From Bacteroidota bacterium (lineage in GTDB: Bacteria; Bacteroidota; Ignavibacteria; Ignavibacteriales; Ignavibacteriaceae), in the NCBI GenBank assembly GCA_021790055.1, contig JAJYIL010000214.1:1-5842 (forward strand): DNA of 5,842 nucleotides. Reading direction: 5' to 3'. Each line of letters opens with the position of its first letter. The stretch's first letter is position 1. Positions 1 through 5,590 of the stretch are shown in pieces. Position numbers and translations under genes: made by a program. The notes beneath the pieces are model-generated. The model was given only the letters and a program-made list of their open reading frames with translations. It did no database searches and was not told the origin of the DNA.

Positions 1-400
1 AATGCTGACTAAGCATCGGCTTAACGGAAGCTTTGGTATAGTTAAAAACACTTTTCAAATTTGCTGCGATAACTTTGTCGAAATCATCTTCACTCATTCT
101 TAGTAGAAGATTGTCTTTAGTTATTCCGGCGTTGTTTACTAAAATATCTAAACCGCCTAACTTTTCCAAAGTAAAATTTACAGTTTTTTCGGCTTCCGAA
201 AAGCTTGCCGCATCAGCCTGGACGCCTAAAATTTTAACTCCGAATTTACCAGCCTCTTCTTCAACTTTCTTTGCAGCTTCTGACGAGCTATGATAAGTAA
301 AAACCACATTGCATCCGTTAGAAGCAAGCTCGTATACAATAGCCTTGCCAATCCCGCGGCTGCCGCCGGTAACAATTGCTCTTTTGTCTTTTAATTTCAT
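1..400 (-). CDS. fabG: 3-oxoacyl-[acyl-carrier-protein] reductase FabG (C-terminus cut by left edge)
   Basis: This NADPH-dependent short-chain dehydrogenase reduces 3-oxoacyl-ACP to 3-hydroxyacyl-ACP in the fatty-acid elongation cycle in the cytoplasm. The first 133 residues are visible; the family is usually about 245-250 long. The start MKLKDKRAIVTGGSRGIGKA holds the Rossmann cofactor loop TGGSRGIG (residues 11-18). The structural NNAG motif is at residues 89-92, and N114 in 'VIAANLKSVF' matches the Asn of the catalytic tetrad. The Ser-Tyr-Lys residues would lie beyond the window, so catalytic integrity cannot be confirmed. The ATG at 398-400 overlaps the TGA of the preceding gene as ATGA and has a good Shine-Dalgarno inside that gene. 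Its place directly after fabD and a small insert gene supports FabG over other SDR enzymes. In many bacteria acpP follows, but that would be outside this window. Confidence 0.95.
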   Translation of the reverse strand, partial: MKLKDKRAIVTGGSRGIGKAIVYELASNGCNVVFTYHSSSEAAKKVEEEAGKFGVKILGVQADAASFSEAEKTVNFTLEKLGGLDILVNNAGITKDNLLLRMSEDDFDKVIAANLKSVFNYTKASVKPMLSQH

Positions 401-981
401 GCAACTTCCCTTTCATCTTTTGAATCCAAAAATTCTCTTCGATATTCTTCCAGTTCGGCAAAGCCGTCTTCTCCAAAGAAAAATCTTAGCTCCTCTTCAC
501 AAGCTTCATAGATAGAACGAGAAGGTACCGGATTAGCATTGCATGATTTTAAGCGATCAATATGCTCATCATCGATGGTAAGTGCGCCTTCAAATATTGT
601 CAATGGAAACAACACGCAATAAATTGGCTTGTATTTCCATTTGTGCATACCTTCTCTAACGGCAAGCTTCTGAAGCGTGCACAAACCGTTCTTATCCAGG
701 AATGCACATTTATTATTGTAAAGCTCCGTACCGACAGCCACGCCCGACTCAAAATCTTCATCAGCCTCCGGCGGCTCAAACCATTTGCTTACTTCTTTTG
801 TTTGAGACTCATCTATCATCGGTATAATCTTATCTTTTATGTTGATAATTAAATCGTGCTCTTTCTTATCTGTATAAACTCCGTACCAGCAGCACTCGCC
901 CGAACATTTGCAATGAAAATTAAAAGTAAAGATAAGCGGGTCAATCATTATTCCTTTTATCTTTTTAGGAAATTTCTGCAT
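397..981 (-). CDS. Cysteine-cluster protein, YkgJ/DUF3109-like (putative metal binding)
   Basis: This 194-residue soluble protein has no signal peptide or membrane segment. It contains eight cysteines: C24, C26, C30 and C31 in 'FHCKCSGECCWYGVY', C92 and C101 in 'KCAFLDKNGLCTL', C122 in 'KPIYCVLFPL', and C147. A CC pair near the N-terminus, then C-F-L-D..G-x-C and K-P-x-x-C-x-x-x-P, is the layout of the YkgJ-type 'zinc- or iron-chelating' families, including DUF3109. These have no firmly established biochemical role. The second half is acidic and helical, ending in 'EEYRREFLDSKDEREVA'. The ATG at 979-981 lies 2 bases after the fabD stop; M12 is an alternative start that keeps all cysteines. 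The 3' end overlaps fabG by four bases. Its position between fabD and fabG suggests co-expression with fatty-acid synthesis, but no function can be read from the sequence. Family-level confidence is good; functional confidence is low. Confidence 0.85.
   Translation of the reverse strand: MQKFPKKIKGIMIDPLIFTFNFHCKCSGECCWYGVYTDKKEHDLIINIKDKIIPMIDESQTKEVSKWFEPPEADEDFESGVAVGTELYNNKCAFLDKNGLCTLQKLAVREGMHKWKYKPIYCVLFPLTIFEGALTIDDEHIDRLKSCNANPVPSRSIYEACEEELRFFFGEDGFAELEEYRREFLDSKDEREVA
407..411 (-). promoter_or_regulatory. Ribosome binding site for fabG
   Basis: On the minus strand AGGGA (within AAAGGGAAG) lies 6 bases before the fabG ATG, inside the last codons of the upstream cysteine-cluster gene. 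It supports the ATG at 398-400 as the true fabG start. Together with the ATGA stop/start overlap it suggests coupled translation of the two genes. It is one of the few clear Shine-Dalgarno sequences in this operon. Confidence 0.7.
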
Positions 982-983
982 AG

Positions 984-1898
984 CTAAATGAAATTCTCCA
1001 CATCAGAATATTTATCAATTGAAGTACACTTCACATCCGGGCTTATTCTTTTAACTAATCCTTGAAGAACCTTTCCAGGCCCGACTTCATAGAATTCTTT
1101 TATCCCATCATTAACCATGTTTCTTATTGTTTCTTCCCATCGGATCGGCGAGGTTACCTGCTCAAATAGATTTTTCTTAATCTCATCTTTGCTTGTAGAA
1201 GGCGCTGCGCTTACGTTGGCATATACCGGGAATTTGGCATCGTATACCGGAATGCCTTCCAGTTCTTTTGAAAGAATTGTCTTTGCCGGTTCCATTAATG
1301 GAGAATGAAATGCACCGCTTACAACTAATTCCTTCACAAGCTTGGCGCCGGATGCTTTGCAAATCTCCATCGCCTTTTTAACTCCGGCAACAGAGCCGGA
1401 TATTACAATCTGTCCCGGCGAATTGAAGTTAGCGCATTGAACAACTCCGGCAGATGAAGCCTCTTCGCAGCAGGAAGCTACTTTCTCCGGCAGCAAACCG
1501 ACTACCGCTGCCATTGTACCAGGCTTTTCGATTCCGGCTAGCTGCATTGCTTTGCCCCTGGCTCTTACTAATTTAATTGCATCGTAAAATTGAATTGATC
1601 CGGCACTTACCAGCGCAGAATATTCTCCAAGAGAATGTCCCGCGGCAGCATCAACATGAAGGGTCCTAATTATGCTTGCAAGAATTACGCTGTGAAGAAA
1701 AATAGCAGGCTGGGTAAATTCAGTCTGTTTAAGCTCTTCTTCCGGACCGTTAAACATTATATAAGATAAATTGATTCCCAGCGCATCGTCTGCTGTTCTA
1801 ATCATTTCATTTGCTTCTACAGATTTGTCGAAAAGGTCTTTTGCCATTCCAACATACTGAGAGCCTTGACCGGGGAATAAAAATGCTTTCTTAGACAT
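984..1898 (-). CDS. fabD: Malonyl-CoA:ACP transacylase FabD
   Basis: FabD moves the malonyl group from CoA to acyl carrier protein, supplying the extender for each elongation round. The 304-residue protein matches the usual family length of about 300-310. It begins MSKKAFLFPGQGSQYVGMA, with the oxyanion-hole Gln at residue 11. The nucleophile elbow GHSLGEYSA places the catalytic Ser at 89. R114 in 'VRARGKAMQ' is the likely malonyl-carboxylate-binding Arg, and H198 in 'SGAFHSPLM' is the catalytic His. 'GPGKVLQGLVKRI' near the C-terminus is also typical. The reading frame is open 14 codons further upstream to an ATG at 1940. That extension overlaps the fabH 3' end and does not resemble the family, so I chose the ATG at 1896-1898, 5 bases after the fabH stop. 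No strong Shine-Dalgarno is visible; a GGAG lies too far upstream to be convincing. All key residues are present. Confidence 0.97.
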   Translation of the reverse strand: MSKKAFLFPGQGSQYVGMAKDLFDKSVEANEMIRTADDALGINLSYIMFNGPEEELKQTEFTQPAIFLHSVILASIIRTLHVDAAAGHSLGEYSALVSAGSIQFYDAIKLVRARGKAMQLAGIEKPGTMAAVVGLLPEKVASCCEEASSAGVVQCANFNSPGQIVISGSVAGVKKAMEICKASGAKLVKELVVSGAFHSPLMEPAKTILSKELEGIPVYDAKFPVYANVSAAPSTSKDEIKKNLFEQVTSPIRWEETIRNMVNDGIKEFYEVGPGKVLQGLVKRISPDVKCTSIDKYSDVENFI

Positions 1899-1903
1899 TA
1901 GTA

Positions 1904-2905
1904 TTAGTCCATACTCCATACTACGTATGCTGCGCCCCAAGTAAAGCCGGCGCCGAAAGCAGAAAGTATAAGCTTATCGCCTCTTTTTATCTTTCCGTCC
2001 CGATAGTATTCAACAAGGCATGAAGGTATGGTTGCTGCGGTTGTGTTGCCGTAGCGGTCAATATTAATCATTACCTTGTCGCGGTTAATTCCCATACGCT
2101 CAGCGGTTGCATCTATTATTCTTAAGTTAGCTTGATGAGGTACAAGATAAGCAATATCATCGGAATTTAAATTGTTCTTCTTCATAATTTCGAAAGAAAT
2201 ATCCGCCATACCTTTAACAGCAACTTTAAATACAGCCTTGCCGTCCTGGTAAATTACATGCATATTCTGGTTCACGGTTTCATGAGTTGGTGGGTTAAGG
2301 CTTCCTCCGCCTTTCATATATAAAGCTTCCCTTCCGGAGCCGTCAACATGAAGCAGAGAATCTTGAAGACCATATTTTAAATTTTCGGTAGGCTCAAGTA
2401 ATACTGCGGCGCCGGCATCGCCGAATAAAATACAGTTGTTTCTATCCGTGTAGTCTACGATAGAGCTCATTTTGTCCGCACCGATAACCATAACTTTTTT
2501 ATATTTTCCCGTTTCTACTAATGAGCACCCGGTTTGGAAGGCAAAGATAAAGCCGGAACATGCAGCCGACAAATCAAATCCCCATGCGTTCTTTGCACCG
2601 ATATTATCCTGCACCAGACATGCGGTTGCCGGGAAGAACATATCGGGCGTTACCGTTGCCACTATTATAACATCAATTTCATCTGCAGAGATGTTTTTTG
2701 ATTTCAATAAATCTTCGGCAGCTTTTGTAGCGAGCAAACTTGTTGCGCCATTCTCCAAAATTCTTCTCTCCCGTATTCCTGTCCTTGTCCTTATCCATTC
2801 ATCGCTTGTATCTACAATCTTTTCAAAATACGCATTATCATAAATTCTTTCCGGAACATACATACCGACGCCGGTTATTTCTGCATTGTATCTTTTTTCT
2901 TTCAT
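1904..2905 (-). CDS. fabH: 3-oxoacyl-ACP synthase III (KAS III) FabH
   Basis: FabH condenses an acyl-CoA primer (acetyl-CoA or a branched short-chain CoA) with malonyl-ACP and so starts fatty-acid synthesis. The 333-residue protein is full length. It opens with 'AEITGVGMYVPERI' and the substrate-entry motif 'DTSDEWIRTRTGIRERRI' (residues 32-49). The Cys-His-Asn triad is visible: C116 in 'DLSAACSGF', H257 in 'LVPHQANLRII' and N287 in 'RYGNTTAATIP'. The C-terminal 'KLILSAFGAGFTWGAAYV' is characteristic of the family. H257-QANLRI also matches the ACP-docking region. Primer preference (straight versus branched) cannot be judged from this reading. The ATG at 2903-2905 follows the plsX stop by 6 bases (TAG GTTGAA ATG), with at most a weak AGG as ribosome site. 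The tight spacing on both sides places it in the same transcript as plsX and fabD. Confidence 0.97.
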   Translation of the reverse strand: MKEKRYNAEITGVGMYVPERIYDNAYFEKIVDTSDEWIRTRTGIRERRILENGATSLLATKAAEDLLKSKNISADEIDVIIVATVTPDMFFPATACLVQDNIGAKNAWGFDLSAACSGFIFAFQTGCSLVETGKYKKVMVIGADKMSSIVDYTDRNNCILFGDAGAAVLLEPTENLKYGLQDSLLHVDGSGREALYMKGGGSLNPPTHETVNQNMHVIYQDGKAVFKVAVKGMADISFEIMKKNNLNSDDIAYLVPHQANLRIIDATAERMGINRDKVMINIDRYGNTTAATIPSCLVEYYRDGKIKRGDKLILSAFGAGFTWGAAYVVWSMD

Positions 2906-2911
2906 TTCAAC

Positions 2912-3946
2912 CTAATTTAAATTTGAATATTGCTTTATCGAGTTTTCAATCTTCGATACTAAATTCTTTTCGTGCATTTCGTAAGCGCGAAGAACCATGT
3001 TCTTAACAGCTTTTGGAGAGCTTGCACCATGCCCTATAATGCTTATTCCGTTAACTCCAAGCAAAGGTACGCCGCCGTATTCCTGGTAATCAAAGTCTTT
3101 TAGAATCTCTCTCATGCTGCTTCTAACAAGCGCAATCTTTAATTTGTTGATGAGACTTTTTCCGGCGAATTCTTTGAACTTGAATTTTAAAAAGTCGAGC
3201 ACGCTTTCACCAAACTTAATAATAATATTGCCAACGAAGCCGTCGCATACTACAACGTTAACAGTTCCTTTTAAAATGTCTCTGCCTTCTACGTTGCCTA
3301 CGAAATTTAAATTCGTCTTTCTTATCAGCTCTGCGGCAGCAAGGCTTACTTCGCTGCCCTTCTCTTTTTCTTCACCAATACTTAAGATTCCGACTTTAGG
3401 GCTTTCTATTCCATAGATCTCTTTTGTAAAGATAGTGCCCATCAATGCATATTCAAGTAGGTGCTTGGGTTTTGAATCCACACTCGCACCAACATCAAAC
3501 AAAGTGCTTATTCCGGCTTGATTCGGCATTGCCTGACCTATAGTCGGTCTGCCGACTCCCGGTATTCTCCCGATAATTAAAGTTGAAGCAGCCATCATTG
3601 CACCGGTATTCCCCGCGCTCACAAATGCATCAGCTTTCTTTTCCTTTACCATTTGCGCGCCTATAACCATTGAGGATTTAGGTTTGGATTTTATTGAAGC
3701 TGTCGGCGCGTCAGCCATTTCTATAACTTCTTCGGCATGGAAAATATTTTCATCGTTAAATGAAAGCTGATTGGATTTGATGACCTTCTTGATTGCATCT
3801 TTTTTCCCAACAAGGTACAATTCGAACTTGTTGTTCTCCTGCTGTGCCTGAATAGCGCCAAGCACTGCATTTTGCGGGGCGAAATCGCCCCCCATTGCAT
3901 CTACAACTATTCTGCATTTATTCTTTCCAGAATCAGAATCGTACAT
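2912..3946 (-). CDS. plsX: Phosphate acyltransferase PlsX
   Basis: PlsX converts long-chain acyl-ACP plus phosphate to acyl-phosphate, the donor used by membrane protein PlsY to acylate glycerol-3-phosphate. It is a peripheral cytoplasmic enzyme linking fatty-acid and phospholipid synthesis. The 344-residue protein is of normal length. Diagnostic motifs are 'VVDAMGGDFAP' (residues 14-24), 'DAPTASIKSKPKSSM' (79-93), 'SAGNTGAMMA' (110-119), 'GVGRPTIGQAMP', 'VVCDGFVGNIIIKFGES', and near the end 'YGGVPLLGVNGISIIGHGAS'. The ATG at 3944-3946 is the most upstream possible start, because an in-frame TAA lies 21 bases before it. An N-terminal tail of about 11 polar residues precedes the first conserved strand. 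The 22-base gap after rpmF has no Shine-Dalgarno-like sequence, which is unusual beside the good site of rpmF. Confidence 0.97.
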   Translation of the reverse strand: MYDSDSGKNKCRIVVDAMGGDFAPQNAVLGAIQAQQENNKFELYLVGKKDAIKKVIKSNQLSFNDENIFHAEEVIEMADAPTASIKSKPKSSMVIGAQMVKEKKADAFVSAGNTGAMMAASTLIIGRIPGVGRPTIGQAMPNQAGISTLFDVGASVDSKPKHLLEYALMGTIFTKEIYGIESPKVGILSIGEEKEKGSEVSLAAAELIRKTNLNFVGNVEGRDILKGTVNVVVCDGFVGNIIIKFGESVLDFLKFKFKEFAGKSLINKLKIALVRSSMREILKDFDYQEYGGVPLLGVNGISIIGHGASSPKAVKNMVLRAYEMHEKNLVSKIENSIKQYSNLN

Positions 3947-3968
3947 TAGAAGGATTTGTAAAAGTTAA

Positions 3969-4148
3969 TTAGCTTTTAGGGATAAACATCGAACGTTCAT
4001 TATAGTAGCCGCAGGAAGGGCAAGCGCGGTGAGTCAGCTTTAATTCGCCGCAGTTAGAACAAGTACCCAGCGCCGGAAGCGTTGCTTTATAATGAGTTCT
4101 TCTCTTATCTCTTCTGCTTTTAGACCATCTACGTTTGGGATTTGGCAT
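3969..4148 (-). CDS. rpmF: 50S ribosomal protein L32 (bL32), zinc-binding form
   Basis: This short gene encodes a 59-residue, very basic protein. It begins MPNPKRRWSKSRRDKRRTHY, the signature N-terminus of bL32, which lies against 23S rRNA in the large subunit. Two cysteine pairs, C30-S-N-C33 and C43-P-S-C46 within 'GTCSNCGELKLTHRACPSCGYY', form the four-cysteine zinc ribbon, so this is the zinc-dependent (C+) form. Its start at 4146-4148 has a clear Shine-Dalgarno (AGGA) 6 bases upstream. It lies 14 bases after the yceD stop and 22 bases before plsX. The yceD-rpmF-plsX order is widely conserved in bacteria, which makes the call secure even though the gene is short. Confidence 0.97.
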   Translation of the reverse strand: MPNPKRRWSKSRRDKRRTHYKATLPALGTCSNCGELKLTHRACPSCGYYNERSMFIPKS

Positions 4149-4154
4149 TATATT

Positions 4155-4158
4155 TCCT
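4155..4158 (-). promoter_or_regulatory. Ribosome binding site for rpmF
   Basis: On the minus strand the sequence ACAGGAAATATAATG places AGGA 6 bases before the L32 start codon, in the short gap after yceD. It fits high-level translation of a ribosomal protein and fixes the ATG at 4146-4148. Confidence 0.65.
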
Positions 4159-4162
4159 GTAT

Positions 4163-4669
4163 TTAATTATTATTTATTTTATTTCTTAATTCCAGTAAAG
4201 GAAGCCACCTTTCATCAATTTCCTCGCGCTTACAGCCGCAGTCTCCTTCGTTCAAATCCTTTCCACACTTAACACATAATCCTTTACAGTCTTCCTTGCA
4301 AAGCTTCTTCATTGGTATTGCCAGCATTGCATAATCTCTAACATCAAAATCAAGAGTAATCTTATCTGCATCAGCAGGCAAATAGGTTAGGTTTATCGCT
4401 TCGGTATTCTCTGGTTCGGTTCCTAAAAGATAAACCATTTTATATGAGTATGTTAATGTGGATGTAAAATTATTTGTGCATCTATCGCATTCAAACTCAG
4501 CCTGCATCCTAATCTTTGCATTAAGCACAATTTGGCTATGAATCTTGTTTAGCTCCACATCAATGCTGATATTTCCAAAGAACGGCTCTTCAAGCCCGAC
4601 ATCTGCAGCAGGCTCATCAAAATTAAAATTATGAATACCGTCGCTCAAGTTTGAAATTTTAATCTTCAT
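4163..4669 (-). CDS. yceD: YceD/DUF177 family protein (23S rRNA accumulation protein)
   Basis: This 168-residue protein belongs to the DUF177/YceD family, encoded next to rpmF in most bacteria and linked in E. coli and plants to 23S rRNA accumulation or processing. The N-terminal half is a beta-rich domain ('MKIKISNLSDGIHNFNF'). The family's central 'C-x2-C' pair is C61/C64 in 'FECDRCTNNF'. The C-terminal half has 'IPMKKLCKEDCKGLCVKCG' followed by 'LNEGDCGC', with cysteines at 123, 127, 131, 134, 143 and 145, and the closing 'DERWLPLLELR'. The full eight-cysteine set suggests one or two bound zinc ions; many relatives have lost some of these. It is the first gene of the operon: a promoter lies a short distance upstream and 289 bases of spacer separate it from the next gene. 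No clear Shine-Dalgarno precedes its ATG. Confidence 0.93.
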   Translation of the reverse strand: MKIKISNLSDGIHNFNFDEPAADVGLEEPFFGNISIDVELNKIHSQIVLNAKIRMQAEFECDRCTNNFTSTLTYSYKMVYLLGTEPENTEAINLTYLPADADKITLDFDVRDYAMLAIPMKKLCKEDCKGLCVKCGKDLNEGDCGCKREEIDERWLPLLELRNKINNN

Positions 4670-4706
4670 GATAACATCTTAATAAAAAGAGCGAAAAACG
4701 GTTCAA

Positions 4707-4735
4707 AATATACTGATACTGCGTTTTATAATCAA
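4707..4735 (-). promoter_or_regulatory. Putative promoter of the yceD-rpmF-plsX-fab operon
   Basis: Read on the minus strand, TTGATT (4730-4735) and TATATT (4707-4712) are separated by exactly 17 bases. This is a near-consensus sigma70-type arrangement, placing transcription start near 4700 and giving a leader of about 30 bases before the yceD ATG. The same bases also approximate the Bacteroidota pattern: TTTG, 20 bases, then TATATTTTG, close to TAnnTTTG with one extra T. The location upstream of the first gene in a compact operon supports it. AT-rich spacers yield chance matches, so this is a prediction only. Confidence 0.55.
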
Positions 4736-4767
4736 ATAAGTTGATCAATTAAAACCTTAAATATTTT

Positions 4768-4794
4768 GTTTTGATCTACCAGACATGTTTTGAT
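4768..4794. repeat. Pair of 8-bp direct repeats upstream of the operon promoter
   Basis: The octamer GTTTTGAT occurs at 4768-4775 and 4787-4794, 19 bases start to start, which is near two helical turns. The pair begins about 33 bases upstream of the putative -35 hexamer, where an activator site would lie. An 8-bp palindrome, TTGATCAA (4741-4748), sits between it and the -35 box, and another, GGTTAACC (4800-4807), lies just beyond. No known operator is recognised and chance is a real possibility in AT-rich DNA. Confidence 0.35.
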
Positions 4795-4810
4795 AGATAG
4801 GTTAACCCAT

Positions 4811-4842
4811 TTAATTGTTTAACTGCTTCATTGTTTTATTGA
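4811..4842. repeat. Degenerate 8-bp tandem repeat, four units
   Basis: Four consecutive octamers read TTAATTGT, TTAACTGC, TTCATTGT and TTTATTGA. Positions 1, 2, 4, 6 and 7 are identical in all four (TT-A-TG-). The array lies in the non-coding spacer upstream of the operon promoter. It could be a decayed simple repeat or a cluster of binding sites; the sequence alone does not decide. Confidence 0.45.
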
Positions 4843-4872
4843 CCAAAGTAAGATTAATCTGAGATATGACAT

Positions 4873-4962
4873 TTATTTCATCTTTAGAAATTCTTCGACT
4901 GTAATTCCGCTTTTTCGTATGGGACCTTTTAATAAACCGGGAGCTGAATCTTTAAAGGTTAA
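4873..4962 (-). pseudogene. Possible C-terminal gene remnant without a start codon
   Basis: A minus-strand frame of 29 codons ends at a TAA (4873-4875) and has no in-frame start codon. It is bounded upstream by an in-frame stop and overlaps the last bases of the lipoprotein gene in another frame. Its peptide includes 'SAPGLLKGPIRKSGITVEEF' and ends LKMK. That reads like a genuine protein C-terminus rather than random AT-rich translation; the 'G-x-L-K-G ... VEEF' pattern recalls the ends of some small antitoxins, but this is an impression only. It may be the tail of a lost gene, a sequence joined to the lipoprotein gene before a frameshift, or chance. Confidence 0.25.
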
Positions 4963-5540
4963 TTACTTCGATTCCATTTCAAGTAACTAACATCATCAAG
5001 ATTTTTCGGATTCTTTAGTTGAATTACTATCGGTAATCCAACTGTTCCGTATAGTATCAACTCAGTTTTTGTTTTTAGCGTTATTCCATCTACATGACTA
5101 AAAGCTACCGGTATCTCGGCTTCGAAAGTATTATTCTTAACCGGAATTTCCATCGCAGAAATTATTCCATCGCCATAAGTCATGGCTCTTAATCTGTAAA
5201 TATTTGTTGTACCGGTTAACTTAACGGATACAGAACTTCCACTTCCTTTTTCAGTATTATAAATCCAATTTATGCTTTCATCATTATATTTTGGACATAG
5301 ACAATAATACTTTAATGAACCTAAATCTGCACCGGTTAATTTTAATGCGGTATAATCAATCGAGTATTGGGGATTTTTCTCCGGTAAGAGTGAATCAGGT
5401 GATACGGATATTATTTCATTTACCGGTTCGCTGGTTATTTCTAATAGACCGGTGTTTACAGACTCTATATTGTTATGGCAACTGCTGAATAAAATTGTCA
5501 GCAATAACATCATCATATAAATGGAAGTATTCTTCAACAT
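4959..5540 (-). CDS. Predicted lipoprotein of unknown function
   Basis: I do not recognise this 193-residue protein. The N-terminus MLKNTSIYMMMLLLTILFSSC has a basic residue, a hydrophobic core and a lipobox-like end (L-F-S-S, then C21). This predicts a lipid-anchored protein exported by Sec and processed by signal peptidase II. The mature part is rich in Ser, Thr, Ile and Val with alternating patterns typical of beta-strands. The phrase KLTG occurs twice ('LKLTGADLG', 'VKLTGTTNIY'), possibly equivalent strands. A close CLC is at 'YYCLCPKY'. No enzyme motif is visible. It is more AT-rich in feel than the fatty-acid operon. It starts 50 bases after the stop of the propeller gene, with no evident terminator or promoter between them, so the two may be co-transcribed. 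No Shine-Dalgarno is visible. A periplasm-facing or surface lipoprotein is likely; nothing more specific can be supported. Confidence 0.75.
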   Translation of the reverse strand: MLKNTSIYMMMLLLTILFSSCHNNIESVNTGLLEITSEPVNEIISVSPDSLLPEKNPQYSIDYTALKLTGADLGSLKYYCLCPKYNDESINWIYNTEKGSGSSVSVKLTGTTNIYRLRAMTYGDGIISAMEIPVKNNTFEAEIPVAFSHVDGITLKTKTELILYGTVGLPIVIQLKNPKNLDDVSYLKWNRSN

Positions 5541-5590
5541 AATTTCATTAATAGTTATTCCAACTAAAGGAAATTATTTACGAGAAATAA

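Noticed and set aside
75..515. Plus-strand open frames of 72 and 68 codons
   Set aside because: They lie antisense to fabG and the cysteine-cluster gene, have low-complexity Ser/Leu/Pro-rich translations, and show no motif or ribosome site.
562..852. Plus-strand frame of 96 codons
   Set aside because: It is fully antisense to the well-supported cysteine-cluster gene, and the translation resembles nothing.
1117..1308. Plus-strand frame of 63 codons
   Set aside because: It is antisense to fabD, where all catalytic motifs are intact on the other strand.
1899..1940. Extended FabD start, 14 codons upstream
   Set aside because: The extension overlaps the fabH coding end and adds residues absent from the family; MSKKAFLFPGQ is the typical FabD N-terminus.
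2472..3006. Two overlapping plus-strand frames of 123 and 88 codons
   Set aside because: They are antisense to fabH and the end of plsX; their openness reflects codon composition of the real genes.
3114..3416. Plus-strand frame of 100 codons
   Set aside because: It is antisense to plsX, with a repetitive Leu/Ser/Pro translation and no recognisable domain.
4915..4962. Possible terminator hairpin after the lipoprotein gene (ACCTTTAA paired with TTAAAAGGT)
   Set aside because: The stem is short and AT-rich with a bulge, the loop is long, and no T-run follows, so it is not a convincing intrinsic terminator.
5100..5460. Recurring ACCGGT hexamers within the lipoprotein gene
   Set aside because: They mostly arise from repeated Thr-Gly or Pro-Val codons such as KLTG, with irregular spacing and phase, so coding use explains them better than a DNA element.
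5291..5488. Plus-strand frame of 65 codons
   Set aside because: It is antisense to the lipoprotein gene, which has a signal peptide and lipobox on the minus strand.
5541..5590. Promoter or terminator between the propeller and lipoprotein genes
   Set aside because: The 50-base gap is AT-rich, but no -35/-10 pair with proper spacing and no stable hairpin could be found.
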